From Amycolatopsis eburnea (lineage in GTDB: Bacteria > Actinomycetota > Actinomycetes > Mycobacteriales > Pseudonocardiaceae), in NCBI RefSeq assembly GCF_003937945.1, contig NZ_RSEC01000002.1, forward strand, positions 1 to 36,386: DNA of 36,386 nucleotides. The letters run 5' to 3'. The notes beneath the pieces were generated by a model, which searched no databases, was not told the origin of the DNA, and saw nothing but the letters and a program-made list of their open reading frames with translations. The position numbers were made by a program, and so were the translations under genes. The stretch's first letter is position 1. Every line of letters begins with the position of its first letter. Of this stretch, positions 28,638 through 36,236 are shown one piece after another.

Positions 28638-28924
28638 ACACCACCAGCAGCGATTGGCGTGAGGCGTCGGCGTGCTCGACGGCCAATCTGATCAACATCG
28701 CGCCGGAGATCGCGGGCCGCCAGGCCGACGTGTTCTTCCCGGTCGGCTCGACGTCCAGCGCCCGCAACCAGCGAGTGATCGCGCAGGCCAAGGCCGTGTG
28801 CGCGCAGTGCCCGGTCCGGTCCGAGTGCCTGGCCGACGCGCTGGACGCGGGCCTGGACGACGGTGTGTTCGGCGGCCTGACCGCCGAGGAGCGGCGCCAG
28901 CTGACCCGGCCGGTGGTGGCGTGA
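28634..28924 (+). CDS. WhiB-like (Wbl) Fe-S protein, 96 residues
   Basis: The GTG at 28634 overlaps the previous stop as GTGA. The protein has the four Cys of the family at residues 14, 56, 59 and 65 (SACST; CAQCPVRSEC), which ligate a 4Fe-4S cluster, followed by DGVFGGLTAEERRQL, the G-V/I-W/F-G-G turn and basic helix. Wbl proteins act as transcription factors in actinobacteria, often sensing redox or nitric oxide. On the plasmid it may tune the transfer genes or the host sigma factor. The next gene overlaps by one base. Confidence 0.95.
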   Translation: MNTTSSDWREASACSTANLINIAPEIAGRQADVFFPVGSTSSARNQRVIAQAKAVCAQCPVRSECLADALDAGLDDGVFGGLTAEERRQLTRPVVA

Positions 28925-29514
28925 TGGGCCGCCGGCTGGGGTCGCTGCGCCTGGCCTCGGTGCCGTGGTCGCAGGACCAGGAGTTCATCTACGGCACCCA
29001 CGAGGGCCTGCCGCTGCTCAAGCGCAACACCGCCCCGCGCGACGTGCTGGCGACGTACCGGCAGCTGCGGGCCCGCGGGCTGCGCCCGGGCGGCAAAGAC
29101 CCGGTCGCGGTGCTGATCACGAAGCACCCAGCGAGCGGGAAGACGAACTTCTCGTCGCTCTGGCAGATCAGCGAGTGCGTGCCGATGCGGCCGATGACGC
29201 CGGCGAAGCGGGCGTCGATCGCGAAGGCCACCGCGGCGCGGCGGGTGTGCCGGGACTGCGGTGAGCAGGGCTGGAAGGACCTGCCGGTCGCGTTCGGCCG
29301 ACGCTGCGAGGCCTGCCGCTCCGCCCTCGGTCTCTACGACGAGGCGATGCACGAGGTGCTGGTCGGGGAGCCGACGCTGTCGGCCGCCGAGCACGCCGAG
29401 CTGGACCAGGCGCTCGTCGACGAACGCGCCGCGGCCGCCGCGGTCATCCCGCTGCAGCGTCGGGCCGGGGTCCCGACGTCGGCCTCGTTTCGCGGGGCGG
29501 TGATCGCGGCATGA
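28924..29514 (+). CDS. RRQRL-type zinc-binding protein, 196 residues
   Basis: It follows a pattern I know as RRQRL-motif zinc-binding proteins of actinobacterial elements: TYRQLRARGLRPGGKDPVAV, followed by RRVCRDCGEQGWKDLPVAFG and RRCEACRSALG with two CxxC knuckles. The middle holds MTPAKRASIAKATAA. The C-terminus is acidic and helical (EAMHEVLVGEPTLSAAEHAE). The ATG at 28924 overlaps the Wbl stop by one base. The family is always found near transfer genes; the role is not established. Confidence 0.85.
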   Translation: MGRRLGSLRLASVPWSQDQEFIYGTHEGLPLLKRNTAPRDVLATYRQLRARGLRPGGKDPVAVLITKHPASGKTNFSSLWQISECVPMRPMTPAKRASIAKATAARRVCRDCGEQGWKDLPVAFGRRCEACRSALGLYDEAMHEVLVGEPTLSAAEHAELDQALVDERAAAAAVIPLQRRAGVPTSASFRGAVIAA

Positions 29515-29774
29515 CCGGCCTCCTGGAGCTGCAGCTGCTCGCCGCGACCCGGCCGGCACTCGACGCTTCGATCGAGCTGAGCACCGCCTGGTACCGGGCG
29601 AAGGCCCGGACCCTCATCGAGCTCGCGAACGAGAACGAGCAGGTCGGCCGCGACGGCAGCCGAATGCGGGCCCTGGCCCGCGCCGCCCACCAGCACGCCG
29701 AGGAGCTCGCCCTCAAGGCCGCAGCCCTCGCCATCCCCGCGGCCCGCGCCGCCACTGACCACGAGGTGATCTGA
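29511..29774 (+). CDS. Hypothetical helical protein, 87 residues
   Basis: Coupled by ATGA to the preceding gene. MTGLLELQLLAATRPALDAS and LIELANENEQVGRDGSRMRA, ALARAAHQHAEELALKAAAL form two or three amphipathic helices. No motif is recognised. The next gene starts one base after its stop. Confidence 0.8.
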   Translation: MTGLLELQLLAATRPALDASIELSTAWYRAKARTLIELANENEQVGRDGSRMRALARAAHQHAEELALKAAALAIPAARAATDHEVI

Positions 29775-29775
29775 C

Positions 29776-30006
29776 ATGTCCGCCTTCGACGTCCTCGACA
29801 AGTTCGGCACCGCCGCCCTGCTCAAGTTCTTCGCCGCCGTGGCGATGTTCGTGCTGCTCCACGTGCTGCGGATCCCGGTCTACCTGCTCGCGAAGCTGCT
29901 GGAGCTCGGGATGGTCCGCATCGACAAGCACCTGGCCGGCTCCGTCGCCGCGGCCCCGCCGACGCGGCCGCACAACGACTTCTTCGCCTCCCGCACCGCC
30001 GCCTGA
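29776..30006 (+). CDS. Small membrane protein, 76 residues
   Basis: One or two membrane segments are evident: LLKFFAAVAMFVLLHVLRIP and VYLLAKLLELGMVRI, with a basic stretch and a polar C-terminus (TRPHNDFFASRTAA). It matches the small Spd-like proteins found beside traB, which are needed for spread of actinobacterial plasmids within mycelium. It begins one base after the preceding stop. Confidence 0.83.
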   Translation: MSAFDVLDKFGTAALLKFFAAVAMFVLLHVLRIPVYLLAKLLELGMVRIDKHLAGSVAAAPPTRPHNDFFASRTAA

Positions 30007-30018
30007 AAGGACACACCG

Positions 30019-30402
30019 ATGAGCAAGAACTCGCTGCCCACCACCGCCCGCAAGGCCGTGAACGAGGCCAACCTGACCGGCCTGGACAAGGTCGTGTCCT
30101 ATGTCGGCTGGCACATCCTCGAGCTGCTCGGGGTGATCGGCGTCGTCGTGCTGGCCAGCATCTTCACCGGCTGGCTGCTGTGGCTGGCCCTGGTCCCGAT
30201 CGGCTACGCCGTCTACGGCGACGTCGAGCTGCACCTCAACAACAAGGGCGAGCGCGAGCGTCGCGCCGTCGAGGCCGCCCGGGCCCGCAAGGCCGCCGAG
30301 GACGACGTCGCGATCGACCTCGACGCCCTCCAGGACGAGGCCGCCAGCCCGGCCGCCGAGCCGACCAAGCCCGCCCCGGAGAAGGGGGCGCAGTCGGCAT
30401 GA
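30019..30402 (+). CDS. Two-helix membrane protein, 127 residues
   Basis: ATG at 30019 follows AAAGGA. Residues about 28-66 hold two membrane segments (YVGWHILELLGVIGVVVLAS; IFTGWLLWLALVPIGYAVYG), followed by a charged cytoplasmic tail (RERRAVEAARARKAAEDDVA) and a Pro-rich end. It is probably another Spd-like partner of TraB in the cell envelope. It overlaps the next gene by ATGA. Confidence 0.85.
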   Translation: MSKNSLPTTARKAVNEANLTGLDKVVSYVGWHILELLGVIGVVVLASIFTGWLLWLALVPIGYAVYGDVELHLNNKGERERRAVEAARARKAAEDDVAIDLDALQDEAASPAAEPTKPAPEKGAQSA

Positions 30403-30623
30403 GCGAGCTCGGACCGATCAGCCGGGCGGCGACAACCTGGACCGCGGTGTTCGTGGTCGCCGCCACCAACGAGTGCGTGACCGTGGGCAGCTGGGACAGC
30501 CCGGACGCGCTCACCCGGTGGGCACGGGACCCGTGGTTCCGCGGCCGCGCCCGCTTCGAAGGCATGGCCCCGCTCATCCACCCGACCGACTTCACCGCTG
30601 AGCTGCAGAAAGGCACGCGATGA
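30399..30623 (+). CDS. Hypothetical protein, 74 residues
   Basis: The ATG at 30399 overlaps the preceding stop and its own stop overlaps the next start, both as ATGA. MSELGPISRAATTWTAVFVV, AATNECVTVGSWDSPDALTR, WARDPWFRGRARFEGMAPLI is a small mixed fold with a Trp-rich middle. No family is recognised. The coupling on both sides supports it as real. Confidence 0.8.
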   Translation: MSELGPISRAATTWTAVFVVAATNECVTVGSWDSPDALTRWARDPWFRGRARFEGMAPLIHPTDFTAELQKGTR

Positions 30624-31756
30624 GCACCTACCGCGAGGAGAAGCGGGCCGACCGGCGGCTGGAGGTGCAGCTGGCCGCCGAGGCTCAGCTGGCCACGACG
30701 CAGGCTCGGATCGCTGAGCGGCGCGCCGTGGGTGAGCAGCGTCGGCTGGACCAGGCCGCGGCCCGCGAGCAGGACCGCAAGGACCGCGACGAGCGACGGG
30801 AGACCTGGGCCAAGCGCTGGAAGACGCTGCAGACCTGGAGCGCCACCCACTTCATCCACCTGCTGTTCGTCCCGGTGATCGGCGTTCCCGCGATGCTGTC
30901 GTGGACCGCCATGGCCGCCTACGGCAGCGAGGTGTTCGGCCCGATCGGCTGGGGCCTGCCGGCGTTCAGCGAGGCCGCCGCCTGGGTGTTCGCCGCGGCG
31001 AACACCATCACCCGCCACCGGCACCCGGGAGCGCCGACCTGGCACCTGCAGACCGGAACCTGGCTGTTCGCCGCGGTGGCCGCCGTTCTGAACTTCGTGC
31101 ACGGCGCCGCCGGCACTGCGCACGAGGCCGGGCGCCTGGACTTCGGCGTGGTGATGGCGCTGGTGTCGGTCGCCGGGGTGATCGCGCACCAGCTGATCAC
31201 CGCGGGTCCCCGCGGTACCCGGGAGGAGCGCGCCGACGCCCGGATCCGCCGCCAGGCCGCCAAGCGCGAGTTCGCGGTCCGGCGGGCGGCCACTCGCGTC
31301 GCGGTCGCCGAGCTCGACGAGCACGGACAGGCTCGGCTGGTCTACCGCCCGGGGACGGTGACGCTGCAGCGCCGATTCGTCCGCAGGGCACAGCTGGTCG
31401 ACGCTGTGGTTCCCGCCGCCCCGATTCCGGTTCCCGACCTCGCCGACACCCTCGACGACGAGATCACCGAACTGCTGGACAGCACCGTCGCGACCGAGAT
31501 CCGGAACAGCCTGGGAACAGCGGAAACGGTCTCCGACGACGTCGTCGAGCTGGCCGGTTCCGGCGCCCGGGATCCGCGGTTCCCGGAGCTGCTGGCCACC
31601 GCCCGCGAGGCCATCAACGACGGCCGGCTGCCGAAGCGCCCGACCCGTCGCCAGGTCCGTGAGTTGCTGGGCTGCCGGACCCAGGTCGCCGGCGCGGTCC
31701 GCAAGGTCCTGATCGACCACGACGACGACGGCCCCACGACCGCGGCCGTCGCCTGA
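30620..31756 (+). CDS. SpdB2/DUF2637-like membrane protein, 378 residues
   Basis: The N-terminal 65 residues are a strongly charged coiled coil (RLEVQLAAEAQLATTQARIA; RRLDQAAAREQDRKDRDERR). Four membrane segments follow: HLLFVPVIGVPAMLSWTAMA; WGLPAFSEAAAWVFAAANTI; LQTGTWLFAAVAAVLNFVHG; FGVVMALVSVAGVIAHQLIT. This layout is that of the DUF2637/SpdB2 spread proteins. The cytoplasmic C-terminal half ends with a helical DNA-binding-like segment (PKRPTRRQVRELLGCRTQVA). It overlaps the previous gene by ATGA, and a large hairpin follows at 31761-31801. It probably builds the transfer channel together with TraB. Confidence 0.87.
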   Translation: MSTYREEKRADRRLEVQLAAEAQLATTQARIAERRAVGEQRRLDQAAAREQDRKDRDERRETWAKRWKTLQTWSATHFIHLLFVPVIGVPAMLSWTAMAAYGSEVFGPIGWGLPAFSEAAAWVFAAANTITRHRHPGAPTWHLQTGTWLFAAVAAVLNFVHGAAGTAHEAGRLDFGVVMALVSVAGVIAHQLITAGPRGTREERADARIRRQAAKREFAVRRAATRVAVAELDEHGQARLVYRPGTVTLQRRFVRRAQLVDAVVPAAPIPVPDLADTLDDEITELLDSTVATEIRNSLGTAETVSDDVVELAGSGARDPRFPELLATAREAINDGRLPKRPTRRQVRELLGCRTQVAGAVRKVLIDHDDDGPTTAAVA

Positions 31757-31760
31757 GCAG

Positions 31761-31801
31761 CCGGGTGGCGGCCGCGCCTCCGACCCACGGCCGCCACCCG
31801 G
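31761..31801 (+). terminator. Large hairpin between spread and translocase genes
   Basis: CCGGGTGGCGGCCG (31761-31774) and CGGCCGCCACCCGG (31788-31801) form a perfect 14-bp stem five bases after the stop. It may terminate or attenuate transcription so that the TraB genes are expressed at a lower level. Confidence 0.75.
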
Positions 31802-31841
31802 TACCACCCCGCTCGACCAGCCGCCTCGAAGGAGAAAACCC

Positions 31842-32105
31842 ATGTCAGACGCTTACACCGACCTCAGCGCCGCCTGGGTTCTCGGCGGGGTCCCCAGCCA
31901 GGGCAAGACCGCCGCGATCCGCGCCCTCTCCTTGACGCCCGGCACCTCCGTCGAGGTCGTCGACTCGAAGGCCGGCCTCGACGGGGGCCGGTTCGCCCAC
32001 CTGGAGTTCCCGGTCGACGCCGAGGACACCGCCCGCCTCCTCGAGGAGACCGTCCACGAGATCGGCGCTCGGCGTCGGCTGCTGGCCGCTCTTCCCCGCC
32101 CCTGA
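31842..32105 (+). CDS. Mini-TraB: isolated FtsK/TraB Walker A segment, 87 residues
   Basis: ATG at 31842 has AAGGAGA at good spacing, so it is probably expressed. The sequence AAWVLGGVPSQGKTAAIRAL parallels the TraB segment HWLVSGVSKQGKTASFRALA, and the following strand VEVVDSKAGLDGG matches RIADLKGVGDW. The end DAEDTARLLEETVHEIGARR corresponds to the helix after it (VMLEDAVAEMDRRMERW). It therefore covers Walker A and the next part of the fold and lacks the Walker B, sensor and membrane parts. It is either a decayed duplicate or a small regulator that joins the TraB ring. Confidence 0.8.
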   Translation: MSDAYTDLSAAWVLGGVPSQGKTAAIRALSLTPGTSVEVVDSKAGLDGGRFAHLEFPVDAEDTARLLEETVHEIGARRRLLAALPRP

Positions 32106-32173
32106 CCCCTTCGCTTTCCCGCCTCGACACCACACGGAGCCCGCACAGCATGTCCAGCCACCAGGAGACCGTC

Positions 32174-34489
32174 ATGGACGAACAGAACGTCGTCTACCTG
32201 CCCTCGGCGGGCCGTGCCGTGCCCGCCACCGACACCACCGGTTCCGGCCCCGGGAACACCCCGGGAACAGCGGAAACAGCGCTTGCGGTCGCCGACGAGG
32301 CGATCGACGCGGAACTGGTTCCCGAGGAGGAGAACGCCGAGATCGACCGACGTCTCGCGCAGGCGCGGGTGCTGCGCCTGCGCGAGGCGTCCGCGGCCAC
32401 GGCCGTCGTCATCAAGCGCCGAGTGCAGGAGGCCGAACGCCCGAAGCGCGTCGCCGTCGGCGCCGGGCGTCACACCGCGCGCGCCGGCTTCTACGCCGCC
32501 CGCGGTGGCGCCTCCTGGGCCCAGCGAGCCGGGGACGCGATGACCCACGGCGTGGTGCGCCGGCAGATCCGGATCGCGGAGGTCAGCGGCGACAAAACCC
32601 TGCTCGCCGAGTGGACGGACCGGCTCAACACGCTCAAGGACGCGCGCCGGACCCGCCTACAGGAGCTGCCGAAGACGGTGTGGTCGCTGATCAAGGCGGG
32701 CCTGATCGCGATCACCGTGCTGGCCGGGATTCTGCTGGTCAGCGGCGTGACCATGCAGTTCGTGCCGGGCGGGCAGGACTTCGTCGGATTCTTCGAGACC
32801 GTCGGCGCGGTGCTGTCGGTGATGGGCGAGATCCTCAACTGGGCCCTGATCATCGGCCTGTGGGGCGCCGTTCCGGCCTTGCTGATGGCGGCCTGGCGCG
32901 AGGGCCGGCGGGCCGTCGACCGGACCCCGGGCTGGATGCTCAGCCCTGAGCAGCGGATGAACCTCGACGCTGAGATCACCCCCGGCCTGATCACCCAGGC
33001 ACTGGCCAACATGGGCGACACGGCCATCAACAAGATGGTCAAGGCCGGAGAACGGTTCGAGTTCGTCACCGACCCGCGCACCCAAGGCGATGGCACGTTT
33101 GTGCAGGTCAGGCTGCCGGTTGGGACGAACGCAAAGAAGCTGATCAAGACCGACGAGAAGGTCGAGCTGCTGGCCGGCAACCTGGGCCGGTTTAAGCACG
33201 AGGTGTGGCCCTCGACCAGCCCGGAGAAGGGCGCCGACGCCCGGGTGCTGGACATCTGGATCGCCGACAAGGGCGCGCTGGACAGGCCGGTCCCGCCGTC
33301 GCCGCTGGCCGGCCCGGAGTTCGGGGCGGTCGACGTGCACCGCGACGCTATGCCGTGGGGCCTGACCCCTCGTGGGGACACGATCGAGGTCGGCATGCTT
33401 CGCCGACACTGGCTGGTCAGCGGCGTCTCCAAGCAGGGCAAGACGGCCTCGTTCCGGGCCCTGGCGCTGTGGCTGGGGCTGGACCCCACTACCGAGCTGC
33501 GGATCGCGGACCTCAAGGGTGTCGGCGACTGGGCCATGTTCGAGGGCATCGCCACCACGCTGATCCAGGGCTCGAACGACGCGAACGTCGAGGCCACCTG
33601 CGTGATGCTCGAAGACGCGGTCGCCGAGATGGACCGGCGGATGGAGCGCTGGCTGCACTCCGGCGGCAAGGGCGACATTCCCCGGGAGGTCAGCCGCAAG
33701 AAGGGCTCCGGCTTCCACCCGCTGTACGTCATCGTCGACGAGGTCCAGGTGCTCTACGGCGCCGGCGACGGCATCGGCGGCAGCAAGGACGACGCCCGGG
33801 CCTGGCGCGCGGCGAAGAAGATCCACGACCAGGGCCGGGCGGTGGACGTCCACCTGCTGCAGGCCACCCAGCGCCCAACCGACCGGACGCTTCCGGTGCT
33901 GGTCAGGGAGGGTGCGCACGTCCGGGCCAGCCTGTTCGTGCCGAACGAGTCCACCGCGCGGATGGCGCTCGGCGACGTCGCCGACATGGGCGCCCGCCCG
34001 CAGTCGCTGCGTCAGGGCACCGACGCCGGGACGGTGGTCCTGACCGGCGCGGACGACGTGATTCCGCAGGGCGCGAGCCACGTCATCACCCGCACCCACT
34101 ACATCTCGACCGAGAACGCCTACGGCATCGCCGAGCGGGCGAAGGAGATCCGCAAGCGCGCCGGCCGCGAGGTCGAGGTGTTCGACGCGCCGGATCAGAT
34201 CGAGACCCGCGACCTGCTCAACGACGTCGCCTCGACCATGCGGGACGGCGAGAAGGTGCGCTCCAGCTGGCTGCTGCAGCAGCTGAAGGAGCAGTGGCCG
34301 GACCACTACGGTGCCCTGTCGGCGCAGAAGTTCGCCGCCGCTCTGGAGAAGGAGAAGGTGGAGATTAAGACACGCTCCGTAGATGGCACGCCCGGTCAGC
34401 GCGCGGTCGTCGAGGCCGACGTGCTCGCTGCGATCAAGGCTCGCAACGAGGCCGCGAAGCAGGCCAACGACCCCTCCGATGAGGGCTGA
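32174..34489 (+). CDS. traB: TraB-type FtsK/SpoIIIE conjugative DNA translocase, 771 residues
   Basis: The ATG at 32174 is preferred to 32150 because AGGAG lies six bases upstream. Two membrane segments lie at about residues 172-195 and 219-245 (AGLIAITVLAGILLVSG; ILNWALIIGLWGAVPALLMA). The motor domain has Walker A GVSKQGKT near residue 416 and Walker B YVIVDEVQ near 515, then LLQATQRPTDRT. The C-terminus carries a winged-helix segment (VRSSWLLQQLKEQWPDHYGA) as in TraB proteins that recognise clt repeats. Such proteins move double-stranded plasmid DNA between mycelia without a relaxase. It closes the transfer operon, and a strong terminator follows. Confidence 0.94.
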   Translation: MDEQNVVYLPSAGRAVPATDTTGSGPGNTPGTAETALAVADEAIDAELVPEEENAEIDRRLAQARVLRLREASAATAVVIKRRVQEAERPKRVAVGAGRHTARAGFYAARGGASWAQRAGDAMTHGVVRRQIRIAEVSGDKTLLAEWTDRLNTLKDARRTRLQELPKTVWSLIKAGLIAITVLAGILLVSGVTMQFVPGGQDFVGFFETVGAVLSVMGEILNWALIIGLWGAVPALLMAAWREGRRAVDRTPGWMLSPEQRMNLDAEITPGLITQALANMGDTAINKMVKAGERFEFVTDPRTQGDGTFVQVRLPVGTNAKKLIKTDEKVELLAGNLGRFKHEVWPSTSPEKGADARVLDIWIADKGALDRPVPPSPLAGPEFGAVDVHRDAMPWGLTPRGDTIEVGMLRRHWLVSGVSKQGKTASFRALALWLGLDPTTELRIADLKGVGDWAMFEGIATTLIQGSNDANVEATCVMLEDAVAEMDRRMERWLHSGGKGDIPREVSRKKGSGFHPLYVIVDEVQVLYGAGDGIGGSKDDARAWRAAKKIHDQGRAVDVHLLQATQRPTDRTLPVLVREGAHVRASLFVPNESTARMALGDVADMGARPQSLRQGTDAGTVVLTGADDVIPQGASHVITRTHYISTENAYGIAERAKEIRKRAGREVEVFDAPDQIETRDLLNDVASTMRDGEKVRSSWLLQQLKEQWPDHYGALSAQKFAAALEKEKVEIKTRSVDGTPGQRAVVEADVLAAIKARNEAAKQANDPSDEG

Positions 34490-34501
34490 AAACCGGCCTT
34501 T

Positions 34502-34537
34502 GAACAGCCCCGAAGCTGATCTGCTTCGGGGCTGTTC
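34502..34537 (+). terminator. Terminator after traB
   Basis: GAACAGCCCCGAAGC (34502-34516) and GCTTCGGGGCTGTTC (34523-34537) form a perfect 15-bp stem with a six-base loop, followed by TCTCTGCTTC. Confidence 0.88.
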
Positions 34538-34633
34538 TCTGCTTCGCCGCAGGTCAGACCCCATTTACGCGCGAAGCAGACGATGAAGCACGTGCGTCAG
34601 CGCATCGGCAGTGCTTCGCTCTCTGCTTCGCCG
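34536..34633. repeat. GCTTCG repeat cluster
   Basis: TCTCTGCTTCGCCG occurs exactly twice (34536-34549 and 34620-34633). Inverted or partial copies (GCGAAGCAGA near 34571, GTGCTTCGCT near 34612) lie between. Close to traB this could be the clt transfer locus or a centromere. Confidence 0.6.
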
Positions 34634-34806
34634 AACCATCCTCGCGAAACACGCTCTCGTCGCAGTGTCGAACCACGCCATACGCTGCCGCTCCAGCGTT
34701 GCGGACAGTAGCGACGGCGAGACGCCACGTTCAGGTGTCACGGACGTCCGCACCCCCCATCCGAGCAGTTTTCTGAACCCCGCCCGTGACTCCCGGACGC
34801 AACGGA

Positions 34807-34850
34807 GTTAAGTTCTTAACGCTCATCGTTAAGCGCGTAACGCCTTAACG
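34807..34850. promoter_or_regulatory. TTAACG dyads upstream of parA (candidate parS/operator)
   Basis: GTTAAG/CTTAAC (34807-34820), CGTTA/TAACG (34827-34842) and CCTTAACG (34843-34850) form an AT-rich set of dyads 27 bp before the start codon. Binding of the small partner encoded at 35722 would give both partition and autorepression. Confidence 0.65.
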
Positions 34851-34876
34851 CTCGCAAGCTTGGGAGGAGTGCTCGT

Positions 34877-35719
34877 GTGAGCTATCGACTCGCTGTGTGC
34901 AACAACAAGGGTGGTGTCGGGAAGACGAACGAGGTCATCAACCTGGCCGTCTTCCTCGTCACGCTCTTCATGCTCCGTGTTCGCATCGTCGATCTCGACC
35001 CGCAGGCCGACTCGTCTGCCGCGCTCGGCTTCGAAGTCAAAGACGAAGAAGACGCTCCGAGCATCTATGACGCCATCACCGATGCGTATCAGCGGCAGCG
35101 CTTGGTTACCGGCACAGCGGCGAAGGCGATCCAGGCGTGCCGCTGGGACGTTCCTTGGCGTGACAAGTTGACGTTCATCCCCTCACGCTTCGATCTCGAA
35201 GAAGCGAACGCGGTCGCCCCGAATCTCGACCACTACCTGCGTCTGCGTGCCGCGCTTGAGGGAACCGACGACGACGTCGACGTCACCTTGTACGACTGCC
35301 CGCCCTCGCTGGGTGTCCTTCCGCAGATGGCGTGGGCCGACGCGGACGACGTCATGCTCGTGACGCAGCCGTCTTTCCGCTCCTACCGCGGCCTCAAGCG
35401 AACCGAGGCGCAGCTCTACTACGTCCGGGACAAGCTGCTCGTGCCCGATCTCGACATCGTCGGGTTCGTCATCAACGCGGTTCGCGAGCAGACGACGAAC
35501 CACCAGCACTGGTCGAAGCGGATCATCAACGAGTTCGGCGAGAACAGGCACTGGGGCACCGTCCCGCTGCGCGCGACCCTCTCCCGTCTCGACGACCAGC
35601 TCAAGCCGGTGGCGTTCCTCGACGACGGCGCCGAGAAGGCCGCGCTGACCGCGCACTACGAGCCGATCGCCCGCCGAATCCATCAGCTGGCCACCACCAC
35701 CATCAACCAGGAGATCTGA
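34877..35719 (+). CDS. parA: ParA-family partition ATPase, 280 residues
   Basis: The deviant Walker A KGGVGKTN lies at residues 11-18 (the usual second Thr is Asn), followed by RIVDLDPQADSSAALGFEVK (A' motif), VTLYDCPPSLGVLPQMAWAD (Walker B) and VMLVTQPSFRSYRGLKRTEA. The length and order are those of plasmid ParA proteins without an N-terminal HTH. It would bind DNA as an ATP dimer and move the plasmid with its partner. The GTG at 34877 follows GGGAGGAG at good spacing. Codon use here looks less GC-extreme than the transfer operon, which hints at a separate origin. Confidence 0.94.
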   Translation: MSYRLAVCNNKGGVGKTNEVINLAVFLVTLFMLRVRIVDLDPQADSSAALGFEVKDEEDAPSIYDAITDAYQRQRLVTGTAAKAIQACRWDVPWRDKLTFIPSRFDLEEANAVAPNLDHYLRLRAALEGTDDDVDVTLYDCPPSLGVLPQMAWADADDVMLVTQPSFRSYRGLKRTEAQLYYVRDKLLVPDLDIVGFVINAVREQTTNHQHWSKRIINEFGENRHWGTVPLRATLSRLDDQLKPVAFLDDGAEKAALTAHYEPIARRIHQLATTTINQEI

Positions 35720-35721
35720 TC

Positions 35722-36120
35722 ATGGCCAAGGACGACGAATACCCCGATGGCGGCGGCTCGGTCCCCGGCGGCGAGCAGCGCACCCGCCGACGCGGCTCGC
35801 TACCCGGCGCTGACGACAAGCCGGCCCCGCCCCCGCTGTCGACCACGCCAGCCGCCGGCGGTGACGGCGATCTGGAGATGACCGAGAAGCAGCAGCTGGC
35901 CAACGCCAAGGTCTGGGGCCTGCGGATCTCCGAGGCGCACTACGACACCGGCCGGACGATGACCAGCGTGCTCGGCGCTCGCTACAAGCTGGACCAGCGC
36001 CAGGTCGGCGAGCTGATCGTGCAGTTCCTCGTCGAGCACCGGTTCGCGTTGGACGAGTACGTCGCCAAGCAGGCCGGCCCCGCGGTCGATCTGGACTTCT
36101 TCACCCGGCCGCGGGGATGA
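35722..36120 (+). CDS. ParB-like small partition partner, 132 residues
   Basis: ATG at 35722 follows AGGAG and begins two bases after the parA stop. The N-terminal 50 residues are disordered and basic (RRRGSLPGADDKPAPPP), as expected for the part that stimulates ParA. The C-terminal part (EKQQLANAKVWGLRISEAHY; MTSVLGARYKLDQRQVGELI; VQFLVEHRFALDEYV) is helical and could be a DNA-binding dimer, but no typical ParB HTH is recognised. The name rests on operon position. Confidence 0.72.
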   Translation: MAKDDEYPDGGGSVPGGEQRTRRRGSLPGADDKPAPPPLSTTPAAGGDGDLEMTEKQQLANAKVWGLRISEAHYDTGRTMTSVLGARYKLDQRQVGELIVQFLVEHRFALDEYVAKQAGPAVDLDFFTRPRG

Positions 36121-36147
36121 GGTCCGGGCGCCAGGTCTGAACACGAG

Positions 36148-36195
36148 CAGGGACGGCTGGGACGGGTTCGCGTGAACCTGTCCCAGCCGTCCCTG
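36148..36195. terminator. Bidirectional terminator between par and the join-spanning gene
   Basis: CAGGGACGGCTGGGAC..GGTTC pairs with GAACC..GTCCCAGCCGTCCCTG (loop GCGT) through one G-T position, a 22-bp stem. It lies 27 bp past the par stop and 41 bp past the stop of the join-spanning gene on the other strand. Confidence 0.85.
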
Positions 36196-36236
36196 AGTCG
36201 TCTCTGGAGCGGCTTTCAACCGCGGCCGCCGGAAAC

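Larger units (their letters stand above)
34490..34876. other. Non-coding region between traB and parA
   Basis: It contains the terminator of the transfer operon, a cluster of GCTTCG repeats (a possible clt or partition site) and TTAACG repeats before parA. No gene is supported. Confidence 0.7.
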
